Assembly: GCA_002399435.1 (NCBI GenBank)
Contig: DHDO01000047.1
Location: 1 to 44,451, forward strand
Length of the DNA: 44,451 bases
Direction: 5' to 3'
Source of the DNA: Firmicutes bacterium UBA4874
Lineage (GTDB): Bacteria; Bacillota; Clostridia; Caldicoprobacterales; DTU083
Positions 24,958-34,667 of this stretch are shown here, in pieces. How positions within the stretch are numbered: the first letter of the stretch is position 1; the number at the start of each line of letters is the position of its first letter. The notes under the pieces were generated by a model. That model was not told the DNA's origin and did not search any database. It saw only the letters and a list, made by a program, of their open reading frames with translations. The translations under genes and the position numbers were made by a program.

Positions 24958-27900
24958 TTGAAAACGGCAGGACGAAAAGGAAACCAATCAGCAGGTATCA
25001 GGACTACGGTACTCTTACTTTTGATTTTTTGCATAATGGGATGGAATTTTTCCGGTATCCCCGCAGAAAACAGGAAAGCGATCGCTGCCGGAGGAAATGC
25101 CGGAACGGATGAGGGCGTATCCGAAAAGAATACCGCAGGGGAAGCGAAAGCGCCAGTGTCAGCGGAGGACAGCTATGCTGCTGTTTCCGGGGAATACAAG
25201 GATCCCCTGGAGTATCATCTTTCCAGGAAAGACAGGATTGTTCTGAAAGCTGCCAATGCTTTTTCGGATTCCGGAAATCCTGTTTTTAAAAAGGATCAGA
25301 ACGGAAGAGATTCGGTTTCCGTTTATACGGATGGAAAGACCGGCGCTGTGTCCTGGGATTTTGAGGTGAATCGGGAGGGCTTGTACGAAATCGGGTTTGA
25401 GTATTTAACCGATGCGGAAGAAGGCTTGCAGGTACAGCGTGAGATATGGATTGATCATAAGCTTCCCTTTACTGAAAGCGGGAACATTGCCTTTCCGCGG
25501 AAGTGGTATGAAGCTTCCAGGGTCACAAAGGATATCAACGGGGATGAAGTCAATCCGCTGCTGAAGCAAAAAAATGAATGGTTTACCATAAAAGCAACCG
25601 ATGTGGACGGGTATACCAGCGAACCCTTCCGGTATTATCTGGAAAAAGGGAAGCATACCCTGACTCTTGCCAGCGTAAGCGGAAAGCTGTCCATTGGGGA
25701 TATCTCGCTGATTCCTGCAGAGGATTATCCAAAATATCAGGAAGTTCTCAAGGAATACAAGGAAAAAGGTTTTTCGGAATACAAGGGAAAAAATGTTGTA
25801 CTGCAGGGGGAAGATGCCGATTACCGGTCGGAACAGATTCTGCGCAGGGAATACAATTCGGATCCTGCCACGCAGCCTTATCAAAAAGGCCGGGTGGTGC
25901 TGAATACAATCGGCGGAGACAACTGGAGAAACGCCAATCAGAAAATTGAATGGGACTTTTATGCTCCGGAATCCGCGCTTTATAAACTGAACCTGAAGGT
26001 TTTTCAGAATCACGGGGAAGGTTTGAATGTCTACCGGCAAATTGCCATTGACGGCGTGGTTCCTTTTGAGGAGGTAAAGGAATATCCCCTTTCCTACAGT
26101 GATAAATGGCAGAGTGTAACCATCTCGGATGAGAAGGGGAAGCCTTATCTGTTTTATCTGTCGGAGGGTAAACATCGGATTTCCCTTGAAAACAAGCTGG
26201 GGAATTCCGGTTATGTCGCCCGGGAAATCTATTCGATCAATGATAATATGTCTGCTCTTCTGCGAAACATTACAAAAGTGACAGGCAGCGATCCGGATCC
26301 CAATTTTCAGTATGAATTGGATCAAAAGGTTCCGAAGCTCATGGATACCATGGCGGATATTCGGGATCGATACCGGCATTTGGTGGATTATCTGATTAAA
26401 ATATCGGGAAAGACTCCTACTCTGGCAAACAGCCTGAATACAGCGGCTGACCAGCTGGCTTATCTGATCCGGAAACCGGAGAAGATCCCCAAAAAACTGA
26501 GGGAGCTGACGACCACCCAGTCCAGTTTGTCCACCTATGCATTTCAGATACAGGAACAGCCTGCGACCATCGACTTTCTGCAGTTTGCCGCACCGGGAAA
26601 GGAAATCAAACTGCGGCAAAGCACCCTGTGGGAAAGGTCCGCAGGCACCATGGTGAACTTTGTCTCTTCCTTTTACAAGGATTATGACAGTGTGCTTTAT
26701 TCCCGGAATGGAGCGGCAGCCTCAGTGGATCAGGGGAAAGTGCAGAAGCCTGTTGTCCTGGATGTGTGGGTCGCCAGGACAAAAGAGATGGGTGAGATTA
26801 TCCAGAGACTTGCCAATGAAGATTTTTCCACAAAAACAGGAATTGCAGTAAAGGTAAACATTCTGCCTGCCGGGTCTGTTGGTGCAGTGGGAAGTGTCAG
26901 TCCGCTGATGCTCTCCATTATTTCCGGAAATGCACCGGACGTCGCACTGGGAAGCGATCAGTCCACTCCGGTGGAGCTTGCTATTCGGGACGCGACAGTG
27001 GATTTGTCCAAATTCAGGGATTTTGATGAAATTCAGAAAAGGTTTTTGCCGGAAGCTCTTTCTCCGCTGAAATACCGGGGTGGGATTTACGCGCTTCCGG
27101 AAACAATGGACTTTTCCATGATGTTCTATCGAAAGGACATTCTGGATGAGATTGGCATCGATGTCCCGCAGACATGGGACGACCTGTATTATACCGCCCT
27201 GCCGATTTTGAAGCAGAATGCGCTGGATTTCTATATGCCTTCGGATTATTCTCCATTTCTGTATCAAAACGGCGGAGAATACTATAACAAGGACCGGTCT
27301 GCCCTGGCTCTGGATTCCGATGCTGCATACAAGGCTTTCCTGCAGTGGACGGAAAATTATACGATTTATGATATCCCGAAAACGGTAGATGTTTACAACC
27401 ACTTCCGGATCGGGGATGTTCCACTGGTGATAGGCGGATATGGCGATTTCATCAAACTTACCTATGCCGCACCGGATATTTATGGAAAGTGGGGAGTGAC
27501 CAATATTCCGGGGACACTGCAGCAGGACGGAACCATAAACAGAAGCAACAGCGGTGGCATCAGCACCATGTGCATGTTTACGGATTCCGATAAAAAGGAA
27601 GAAGCATGGAAATTTATGAAATGGTGGTCCAGCGCAGAAACACAGGAACGGTTTTCCATGGAGGTGGAGGCGGTGATTGGCCTGGAGGCCAGGTGGAATT
27701 CGGCCAATACGGAAGCCTTTTTATCCCTTCCCTGGCCAAAGGAAGATATTCCGGTTTTCAGGGAAGCCTGGGATTGGTATAGGGGAGTTCCCAATGCATT
27801 GGGCGGATACTATACCTCCCGTCATATCAACAATGCCTGGACCCGGGTCGTCATGGACGGCATGAATCCGAGAGTGTCGCTGGAGAAAGCCATCAAGGCC

Positions 27901-27969
27901 GTAAACATCGAAATGCAGCGAAAACAAGTGGAGTATGGCGTGGAAGATGTGCAGAATCCGAAAGAATAA
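24958..27969 (+). CDS. Membrane-anchored solute-binding protein fused to two N-terminal beta-rich modules
   Basis: This 1003-residue protein begins with a basic stretch and one hydrophobic helix (about 15-33), a signal or anchor without a lipobox. Residues about 82-278 and 279-440 look like two related beta-rich modules: each has an AVSWDF/IEWDF strand, an LYEIGFEYL/LYKLNLKVF strand, a REIWIDHKLPF/RQIAIDGVVPF strand and a YYLEKGKH/FYLSEGKH segment. About 440-560 is predicted helical. From about 597 a family 1 solute-binding fold follows (VLDVWVARTKEM, GNAPDVALGSDQS, GGIYALPETMDFSMMFYRKDILDEIGI, EEAWKFMKWWSS). A TTG start at 24958 is chosen because AAAGGGG lies eight bases upstream and no ATG fits. 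It is likely to present binding modules outside the cell. Confidence 0.83.
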   Translation: MKTAGRKGNQSAGIRTTVLLLLIFCIMGWNFSGIPAENRKAIAAGGNAGTDEGVSEKNTAGEAKAPVSAEDSYAAVSGEYKDPLEYHLSRKDRIVLKAANAFSDSGNPVFKKDQNGRDSVSVYTDGKTGAVSWDFEVNREGLYEIGFEYLTDAEEGLQVQREIWIDHKLPFTESGNIAFPRKWYEASRVTKDINGDEVNPLLKQKNEWFTIKATDVDGYTSEPFRYYLEKGKHTLTLASVSGKLSIGDISLIPAEDYPKYQEVLKEYKEKGFSEYKGKNVVLQGEDADYRSEQILRREYNSDPATQPYQKGRVVLNTIGGDNWRNANQKIEWDFYAPESALYKLNLKVFQNHGEGLNVYRQIAIDGVVPFEEVKEYPLSYSDKWQSVTISDEKGKPYLFYLSEGKHRISLENKLGNSGYVAREIYSINDNMSALLRNITKVTGSDPDPNFQYELDQKVPKLMDTMADIRDRYRHLVDYLIKISGKTPTLANSLNTAADQLAYLIRKPEKIPKKLRELTTTQSSLSTYAFQIQEQPATIDFLQFAAPGKEIKLRQSTLWERSAGTMVNFVSSFYKDYDSVLYSRNGAAASVDQGKVQKPVVLDVWVARTKEMGEIIQRLANEDFSTKTGIAVKVNILPAGSVGAVGSVSPLMLSIISGNAPDVALGSDQSTPVELAIRDATVDLSKFRDFDEIQKRFLPEALSPLKYRGGIYALPETMDFSMMFYRKDILDEIGIDVPQTWDDLYYTALPILKQNALDFYMPSDYSPFLYQNGGEYYNKDRSALALDSDAAYKAFLQWTENYTIYDIPKTVDVYNHFRIGDVPLVIGGYGDFIKLTYAAPDIYGKWGVTNIPGTLQQDGTINRSNSGGISTMCMFTDSDKKEEAWKFMKWWSSAETQERFSMEVEAVIGLEARWNSANTEAFLSLPWPKEDIPVFREAWDWYRGVPNALGGYYTSRHINNAWTRVVMDGMNPRVSLEKAIKAVNIEMQRKQVEYGVEDVQNPKE

Positions 27970-28027
27970 CGGGTAACGGGTCGATCGATGAAAATGCGAG
28001 AAGAATGGGAAGGATTTGACGAATACA

Positions 28028-28984
28028 ATGAATACACCGGGTGCAACGGGCAGGACAGGCACGGTTCCGGGCAGGGTTCCGAAAATTAGGCACGGCTTTT
28101 TCAATACATTCCGAAAAGATACGGCGGAAGGATATCTTATGGCCGCTCCGTTTGTCATCTTGTTTATCGTATTTGTTGTCGTACCTGTCATATGGAGCCT
28201 GGTTCTGAGCTTAACAAGTTACAATATTATTCAGCCCATGAAATTCATTGGACTTGAAAACTTTAAGGAACTGTTTACCAATGACGACTTATTTATCAAG
28301 GCGGTGAAAAACACTTTCAGCTATGCTGTGGTCGCCGGTCCTCTGGGATTCATAGCATCTTTTCTGTTTGCCTGGATCATCAACCAGCTGAAGTTTCGCA
28401 ACAGCTTTGCCCTGGCCTTTTATGCACCGTCCCTGACAAGCGGGCTGGCCATGTCGGTGGTTTGGCTGTATCTGTTTTCCAGCGACCGGTATGGACTGAT
28501 CAATGATATCCTGATCCAGCTGGGATTTCTAAGTGAGCCGGTCCAATGGACAAAGGATCCCAAGTACATCATGAAGCTGATTATTTTCATATCGCTGTGG
28601 ACCAGTATGGGCACCGGCTTTCTGACCAATCTTGCCGGGCTCAACAATATCCCGAAGGACATGTATGAAGCCGGAAAAATCGATGGGATCCGAAACAAAT
28701 TTCAGGAACTATGGTATATTACCCTGCCTTCCGTCAAGCCTCAGCTTTTGTTCAACTCCATTATGGCCATGGTGGGAGCTTTGGGGGTCTTTGACATTAC
28801 AGTAGGAATTGCGGGATTTCCAAGCCCGGATTATGCGGCTCATACCATGGTGGGTCATATGTATGACTATGCCTTTCTCCGGTTTGAACTGGGCTATGCA
28901 TCTGCCATATCTTTTCTGCTGTTTGTGCTGAACTTTGGATTGGGCCGCATCCTGATGAAGATCTTCTCATCAAAGGATGAATAG
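28028..28984 (+). CDS. Carbohydrate ABC transporter permease (MalF-type)
   Basis: This 318-residue integral membrane protein has about six membrane helices, the first near 38-58 (FVILFIVFVVVPVIW). The cytoplasmic EAA loop, which contacts the ATPase, reads YEAGKIDGIRNKFQ followed by ITLPSVKP. It belongs to the MalF/UgpA group that opens sugar importer operons. The ATG at 28028 is preferred; AAGGA lies about 13 bases upstream, and a nearer TTG at 28016 sits too close to it. The next permease starts 22 bases after its stop. Confidence 0.9.
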   Translation: MNTPGATGRTGTVPGRVPKIRHGFFNTFRKDTAEGYLMAAPFVILFIVFVVVPVIWSLVLSLTSYNIIQPMKFIGLENFKELFTNDDLFIKAVKNTFSYAVVAGPLGFIASFLFAWIINQLKFRNSFALAFYAPSLTSGLAMSVVWLYLFSSDRYGLINDILIQLGFLSEPVQWTKDPKYIMKLIIFISLWTSMGTGFLTNLAGLNNIPKDMYEAGKIDGIRNKFQELWYITLPSVKPQLLFNSIMAMVGALGVFDITVGIAGFPSPDYAAHTMVGHMYDYAFLRFELGYASAISFLLFVLNFGLGRILMKIFSSKDE

Positions 28985-29006
28985 GAAAAGGGAGGAACAT
29001 ATATAT

Positions 29007-29870
29007 ATGCGGAAACGTAAACGGAAATATTTCAGGAGGGTCACTCCGGGGCTGGTGCTTCTGTATATCGTAATGATCTTACTGGCAGTCTTTATGGCGC
29101 TTCCCTTGATTTATCTGGTTGTCACTGCATTTAAACCGTTGGATGAGCTGCTGCTGTTTCCACCCCGGTTTTTTGTCAAAAAGCCCACACTGCAGAACTT
29201 CAGCAGCTTGCTGGGGACTTTGGACAGCAAGGTGGTGCCTTTTACCCGATATTTGTTCAACAGTGTTGTTACAACGGTATGCAGCGTTGCAGGGACGGTA
29301 TTGGTCTGTTCCATGGGGGCTTATTCTGCTCAAAAGCTTCATCTGCGGGGCATGAAGGCGTTTTCCAGGATTGTGGTCTATGCTCTGATGTATTCCGCTC
29401 CGGCGTCTCAGATCCCGATCTATCTGATTGTGAGCAAAGCCGGAATGCTGGACAATTATCTGTCCCTTATCATACCGAAATTTGCAATCCCTATGTATTT
29501 CTTTCTATATCAGCAATTTGTTTCACAGATCCCCGATGAGTTACTGGACAGCGCCAAATTGGATGGCTGCGGTACGTTTGCCACTTTTCGGAGAATCGTG
29601 CTGCCCCTGACAAAATCGGCGACTTCCACGATCATCGTGTTCTCCTTTATCGCAAACTGGAATGACAGTTTCGGGCCGATGATCTATATCACCAGTCAGG
29701 CAAAGAAAACGCTTCCCATTGTGCTGCGGAGCATAGCTGACGGAGGGATTGCCAGGATGGGAGCGGCTGCTGCTGCAACGTTCCTTACGACCGCGCCGGT
29801 GATACTGATCTATGTGTTTATGCAGTCCAGGGTATTGCAAACGATGGAATATTCAGGCATCAAAGGATAA
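29007..29870 (+). CDS. Carbohydrate ABC transporter permease (MalG-type)
   Basis: This 287-residue permease is the partner of the preceding one. It has a basic N-terminus (MRKRKRKYFRR), about six membrane helices and the EAA loop LLDSAKLDGCGTFATFRRIVLPL, with NWNDSFGPMIYI before the last helices, as in MalG proteins. The ATG at 29007 has GGGAGGA upstream. The next gene starts 13 bases after its stop, so translation is closely linked. Confidence 0.92.
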   Translation: MRKRKRKYFRRVTPGLVLLYIVMILLAVFMALPLIYLVVTAFKPLDELLLFPPRFFVKKPTLQNFSSLLGTLDSKVVPFTRYLFNSVVTTVCSVAGTVLVCSMGAYSAQKLHLRGMKAFSRIVVYALMYSAPASQIPIYLIVSKAGMLDNYLSLIIPKFAIPMYFFLYQQFVSQIPDELLDSAKLDGCGTFATFRRIVLPLTKSATSTIIVFSFIANWNDSFGPMIYITSQAKKTLPIVLRSIADGGIARMGAAAAATFLTTAPVILIYVFMQSRVLQTMEYSGIKG

Positions 29871-29883
29871 GGTGGTATCGTTT

Positions 29884-31983
29884 ATGAAAAAATCCAAATT
29901 TTTAAAGGGATTCGTTACGGTCTTTCTTTCCGTATTTATCATTTGTCAAATAAATGCACCCTGTTATGCATATAACGAAGCGGACTATGTGTTTGATCCC
30001 AATGTCGGGCTTTCGTATATTCCTGTTACCTATAATGCGGTCCGGGCGCAGGGCTATTTTGGCAATCAGGTGGCGCAGCTCAATAAACCGGAGGATATCT
30101 TTATTGATCAGAAGGATCATATCTATATTGTGGACAGTGGAAACAACCGGATTGTCACGATGGACGAAAACATGGAACATGTCCGGGCTTTGAGCAATTT
30201 CGACGGGGAAACGCTGAATAATCCACAGGGAATCTATGTATACGATAACGGGAATATGCTCATTGCAGATACCGATAACGGAAGAATCCTGAAGGTGTCC
30301 CCGGAGGGAAAGCTGCTAAAGACGTTTGTCAAACCGGAATCGGATTTATATGACAGTTCCTATGCCTTTCGGCCCACCAAGGTTTGCATCAATTCGATTG
30401 ATCAGATCTTTATATTGAATAAGGATGATTATCATGGCCTGACGATTATTGATGAAGAAAATACGTTCCGGGGATATATGGCCTCCACCAAACTACAGTA
30501 TAGCGCTGTGGATCATGCCATTCAGACTTTTGCATCCGAATCCCAGAAAAAAAAGATTGCAAAACGGATCCCTCCTACAAACTCCAACTTTCTGATCGAT
30601 CAGAAGAATGCAATCTATACCACCACGATACATACGGATCAAGGGCAGCTAAAGAAGTTTTCCACAATCGGAAAGAACACATATCCATACGGGGGAAGAT
30701 TTGGGGACCGATATATTGATTATGTCCTTCTTCACTATGGAAAGAAAAATACGGATCCGGAATTTGTCGATCTTTGTGTGGATTCGGACGGCATCATCAA
30801 TATGGTGGACAACATATCCGGAAGAATCTATCAATATGACGGCAATGGAAATAACCTGATGGTCTTTGGAGGAACGGGAAACTGGTCCGGTAAGTTTCTA
30901 AGCGCCTCCAGCATCGCCATCAACAGCAAAGGAAATATTTTTGTCCTGGACAGTACGCAGAACCTTGTTCATATGATGAAGCCCACGGAGTTTACTTTAT
31001 TGATCCATAAAGCACTGAAAAACTATGAAGACGGCAAGTATGACAAGGCAGTGGAATACTGGCGGCAGGTCATGGATATCAGTCCGAATTATCCTATGGC
31101 CCACAAGGGGATGGGAGACTCGTATCTCCGAAATGGAGAGTACCGGAAGGCAATGCAGGAGTATCGAATCTCGTTTTATCTGCCGGGATATTCCGAAGCG
31201 TTTGATGCACAGCTCCTGCTCACTGTCAGGGAACATTTTGCATTTGTTCTGTTTGGCATCCTGGCAATTGCAATCCTGATCATGCTGCTCTTCAAATATT
31301 TCCACAGAGCTTACAAGCGATCCTTTGAGAAGCCGGTTCGAAGCAGGTGGTTCCGAAGAGGGAGCCGCTTCCGGATCCTGCTCGGTTCTGTATTTGATCC
31401 CATGGAAGGATTTCGGACCATCCGGGAGCAAAGATCCGAGTTTGATGTGACCCTGCCGCTGATCCTGTATGGGCTGGTCCTGGTCTCCAGAGTTGCTTCG
31501 ATTTACCTGACTCATTTCCCGTTTCAGAAGGATTTTTACAACCGGAACATCGGCATGGAATTGCTCAACCTGGTGATTCCATTATTGACCTGGGTAACCT
31601 GTAATTATTTGGTCACCACGATACGAAGCGGAGAGGTTCGAATCAGCGAAGTGTTCAGTGCATCCGCGTATTCCATGATCCCCTATATTCTGATCACGGT
31701 TCCGCTGGCGCTGTTCTCCAACGTATTGTCCCTTTCCAGTCTTTCTCTGTATAACGGCATCAACAATATCATGTGGATATGGATCTTTATCCTGTTCTTT
31801 GTCAATGTGATGTCCATGAACTCCTATAGCTTTACGGAAACGGTAAAGGTCGCTCTTATTACTCTTCTGAGCATCGTGTTTATCTGGATCATTCTGGGGC
31901 TGCTGTTTATGCTGGGAGAGGAACTGGTTGATTTCCTAAAGGATGTGTGGGGCAGCTATCGGATGTATTTTCAGATGAATTGA
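29884..31983 (+). CDS. Exported NHL-propeller/TPR protein with C-terminal YIP1-like membrane domain
   Basis: This 699-residue protein has four parts. A signal peptide ends near PCYA (residue 28). An extracellular NHL-type beta-propeller follows (about 45-365), with repeats such as LNKPEDIFIDQKDHIYIVDSGNNRIVTM in shortened form: GNNRIV, DNGRIL and GRIYQYD. A TPR segment covers about 370-440 (YEDGKYDKAVEYWRQVMDISPNY). Then come a membrane helix at about 452-474 and a YIP1-like domain with several helices (from FDPMEGFRTIREQR near 502 to the end). I know of no characterised protein with this order; from memory, similar proteins accompany sugar ABC transporters in Paenibacillus and related Firmicutes. 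The ATG at 29884 has AAGGTGG upstream. It may be a sensor or scaffold at the transporter. Confidence 0.8.
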   Translation: MKKSKFLKGFVTVFLSVFIICQINAPCYAYNEADYVFDPNVGLSYIPVTYNAVRAQGYFGNQVAQLNKPEDIFIDQKDHIYIVDSGNNRIVTMDENMEHVRALSNFDGETLNNPQGIYVYDNGNMLIADTDNGRILKVSPEGKLLKTFVKPESDLYDSSYAFRPTKVCINSIDQIFILNKDDYHGLTIIDEENTFRGYMASTKLQYSAVDHAIQTFASESQKKKIAKRIPPTNSNFLIDQKNAIYTTTIHTDQGQLKKFSTIGKNTYPYGGRFGDRYIDYVLLHYGKKNTDPEFVDLCVDSDGIINMVDNISGRIYQYDGNGNNLMVFGGTGNWSGKFLSASSIAINSKGNIFVLDSTQNLVHMMKPTEFTLLIHKALKNYEDGKYDKAVEYWRQVMDISPNYPMAHKGMGDSYLRNGEYRKAMQEYRISFYLPGYSEAFDAQLLLTVREHFAFVLFGILAIAILIMLLFKYFHRAYKRSFEKPVRSRWFRRGSRFRILLGSVFDPMEGFRTIREQRSEFDVTLPLILYGLVLVSRVASIYLTHFPFQKDFYNRNIGMELLNLVIPLLTWVTCNYLVTTIRSGEVRISEVFSASAYSMIPYILITVPLALFSNVLSLSSLSLYNGINNIMWIWIFILFFVNVMSMNSYSFTETVKVALITLLSIVFIWIILGLLFMLGEELVDFLKDVWGSYRMYFQMN

Positions 31984-32018
31984 GAATGCGGAACAGGAGA
32001 ATAACAAGGAGGCAAAGC

Positions 32019-34616
32019 ATGAATAGGAAAAGATTGAGTACGATGGTACTTGCAGTTCTGTTGTTTTTCGGATGCTTCGGTCTGTCTCATCCGGGAAAAG
32101 TGTTTGCCCTGGGAAATGAGATGGAAGGGCAGGAACAGCAGAAAAGGGAAGGGTATGAACTGGTTGCGGAAAATGATTTTCTCATCCTTTACGCCAGGGA
32201 GGAAACCGGCGTTGTCGATGTAGTGGACAAAGAAACGGGATATGTGTGGAGCTCGTCTGTGGATCCTGCAAAGTACACGCCGGAAGGGAAAACACCGGAC
32301 GCATATTTCCAGGAAACCTATAATTCGCTGTTTGGATTGTCCTATACGGATCTGAGCATGAATACCACTGATATCATTACCGCTCCCATAAACACTCTGA
32401 AACCGGAGATTGGGATGAAGAAAATAAAAAACGGCGTAAGGATTTCCTATCATCTTCCGGAAGAGAATATTTCCCTGGCTGTGGACATTTCCATAGATGG
32501 GAAGTCCCTGATGGTCTCTGTTCCATCAAAACAGATCAAGGAAGGGGAAGGGACAAAGAAAAAGCTGGATGGCTATGTCAAAACCATCCGGGAATTTATT
32601 GCCCATGCAGAAAAAACCGTCGATGAGGCGGATAAACTAAAGCTCAGTGAAAATAAAACGACGATTGCCAATGCCAGAAAAATCATCGCCAAGCTCAAGG
32701 AATATTTTAAGGATGTGAAGAGTGCGGTAGGCATCCAATATATAGCGGAGAATGCGAGTGGCGTCATACGGAGTCATGCAAATGCCCAATCGCTCGACGA
32801 CTGTGTCTATGGTGGGCAGAAAGATGAAAAAGGCTTTTTCAATAAGATCAGGGAATCGGACAAGGTTTCAAAGAAGGAGAAGGACCGCTTTGCAAAGATG
32901 CGGGATGACCTGGAGAAGGAAGAAGATTATGCCGTTTACTGCCTTGGGCTGATGAAGTCCATCAAATACGGCGGGATGATACAAATCCAGCTGCTTCCCA
33001 ATTTCGGCGCCTCTTCGGACGATGAAAAAGGCTATGTTTTCTTTCCCAACGGATCGGGTGCCATCGCTTACAACAAGCCGGACCATGGCAATGTAACCGG
33101 GCATTATGAACAGGATATATATTCCGACAGGGGTGTGGATGTCCGGTGGGAATTCAACAGGGATCTGGCCGGGCTGAAACGGGCCATGCTGCCGGTTTAC
33201 GGTTCAAAAAAGGAAAATGACGCTTTTCTTGCCATAATTGAAAAAGGGGACGAGGAAGCGTCTGTGTCCTTCTATCCCAGCGGAAATACCATCAATCTGA
33301 ATCGGATCAATGCAAATTTCACTTACCGGAATACGGTGGAGATCAGCTCCTCCAGTGTCTATTCCTCCAAAACCGCCAAGGTTTATGAAAAAGAGAAGAA
33401 CAACTTTGATGCGAAAGTCCGGTTTCAATTCCTGAACGGGGAGCAGGCAAACTACAGCGGCATGGCCAACGCATACCGGTCTTATCTTCAGAAAAGATCC
33501 CTTCTGAACAAAAGCGACCGGCTTCAGAAAGGAAAAATGCCCATAGGACTGGAATTTGTCGGTGGTGTGGAAAAACCGGTTCTGTTCTTTAACCGGTTCA
33601 TCCCTTTCTCAACATTCGGGCAGGTACAGGATATTATGGGGAAACTGAAAACGGCTGGTGTGGAAAACATGATGATCGGAATGGATAGCTGGACCGATCC
33701 GATTAAAAGGCCTACCCGGTTCCGACCGGCAGCCGGCCTTGGTGGGGGACAAGGGCTGAAGGATCTGGAAGAAGCAGCAAAACGGCAGAAGGATGCCTTG
33801 TTTCTGGCGGAGGATTATGTTTATTCCGATTCGTCCGACCGCAGGGTAAACAAGAAAAAACTGGCAAAGGATACGAATCAGAGAATTTTTGAGTTCGGTA
33901 CCCATTCCGATAAACTGTTTTCGCCATTGGTAGTGAAGGAAAGTTTATTGAAGCAATCCCTGCCGGCTCACAAAAAATATGGGAATCCCGGTATGATGGT
34001 TTCCACGATTCCAAATCTCATGTATTATGATTACAATGAGAAATACCGATCCACCCGGGCCGGGACGGTGAAAACGTGGATGGATAGCTATGAGCAGGCA
34101 GCCGGTCAGATTGAGCTTGCCAGTATGGGGGGCAATCTGTATGTGCTGAAAAACAGTTCCTGGCTTCTGGATATTCCCATCGGTTCCACAGACTATGTTT
34201 TTGCCGACCGATCCGTGCCGTTTTATCAGATGGTGGTTCATGGATCCATTCCCTATACGGCAAAACCTTTCAACACGTTCTTTGATAAGGAACTGGAAAA
34301 ATTGAAAGCGATCGAATACGGGTGCGTCCCATTTTATTTGCTGACAGTGGAGGAAACTGCGAAGTATGCAGATATTTATGATGGGTTCACCACTCCTTAC
34401 CAATTTACAAAGGAGGAGATCATTGATACCTATCGGGAGTTTGATGAGAATTTCTCCGCGTTTGCCGATGCCTATATGGTATCCCATGAATATCTGTCGG
34501 ACGACGTTGCAGTGGTAAAATACAGCAACAACAAGACGATCTATATCAACTATTCCGGAAAAGAGGTAAAGGAAGATGATGTTGTGGTTCCGGCAAAAGG
34601 ATATGCCATACATTAA
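32019..34616 (+). CDS. Exported DUF5696-like protein, possible glycoside hydrolase
   Basis: This 865-residue protein starts with a signal peptide (about 1-30, ending near VFALG). Residues about 40-180 are beta-rich (LYAREETGVVDVVDKETGYVWSS). A charged helical insertion fills about 180-315. The middle part (about 530-780) has alternating strands and helices resembling a TIM barrel, with acidic residues at strand ends, including Asp556 in GMDSWTDP and Glu598/Asp599 in LAEDYVY. The C-terminus (VVKYSNNKTIYINYSG) looks like the small beta-sandwich that closes many glycosidases. I assign DUF5696 from memory of proteins found beside sugar permeases. Enzymatic function is inference only. The ATG at 32019 follows AAGGAGG. 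Confidence 0.7.
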   Translation: MNRKRLSTMVLAVLLFFGCFGLSHPGKVFALGNEMEGQEQQKREGYELVAENDFLILYAREETGVVDVVDKETGYVWSSSVDPAKYTPEGKTPDAYFQETYNSLFGLSYTDLSMNTTDIITAPINTLKPEIGMKKIKNGVRISYHLPEENISLAVDISIDGKSLMVSVPSKQIKEGEGTKKKLDGYVKTIREFIAHAEKTVDEADKLKLSENKTTIANARKIIAKLKEYFKDVKSAVGIQYIAENASGVIRSHANAQSLDDCVYGGQKDEKGFFNKIRESDKVSKKEKDRFAKMRDDLEKEEDYAVYCLGLMKSIKYGGMIQIQLLPNFGASSDDEKGYVFFPNGSGAIAYNKPDHGNVTGHYEQDIYSDRGVDVRWEFNRDLAGLKRAMLPVYGSKKENDAFLAIIEKGDEEASVSFYPSGNTINLNRINANFTYRNTVEISSSSVYSSKTAKVYEKEKNNFDAKVRFQFLNGEQANYSGMANAYRSYLQKRSLLNKSDRLQKGKMPIGLEFVGGVEKPVLFFNRFIPFSTFGQVQDIMGKLKTAGVENMMIGMDSWTDPIKRPTRFRPAAGLGGGQGLKDLEEAAKRQKDALFLAEDYVYSDSSDRRVNKKKLAKDTNQRIFEFGTHSDKLFSPLVVKESLLKQSLPAHKKYGNPGMMVSTIPNLMYYDYNEKYRSTRAGTVKTWMDSYEQAAGQIELASMGGNLYVLKNSSWLLDIPIGSTDYVFADRSVPFYQMVVHGSIPYTAKPFNTFFDKELEKLKAIEYGCVPFYLLTVEETAKYADIYDGFTTPYQFTKEEIIDTYREFDENFSAFADAYMVSHEYLSDDVAVVKYSNNKTIYINYSGKEVKEDDVVVPAKGYAIH

Positions 34617-34667
34617 AACCGGCCTGCCGGCGCGGGCAGGTACTTGGACAGGGAGCGGGTTTACAAT

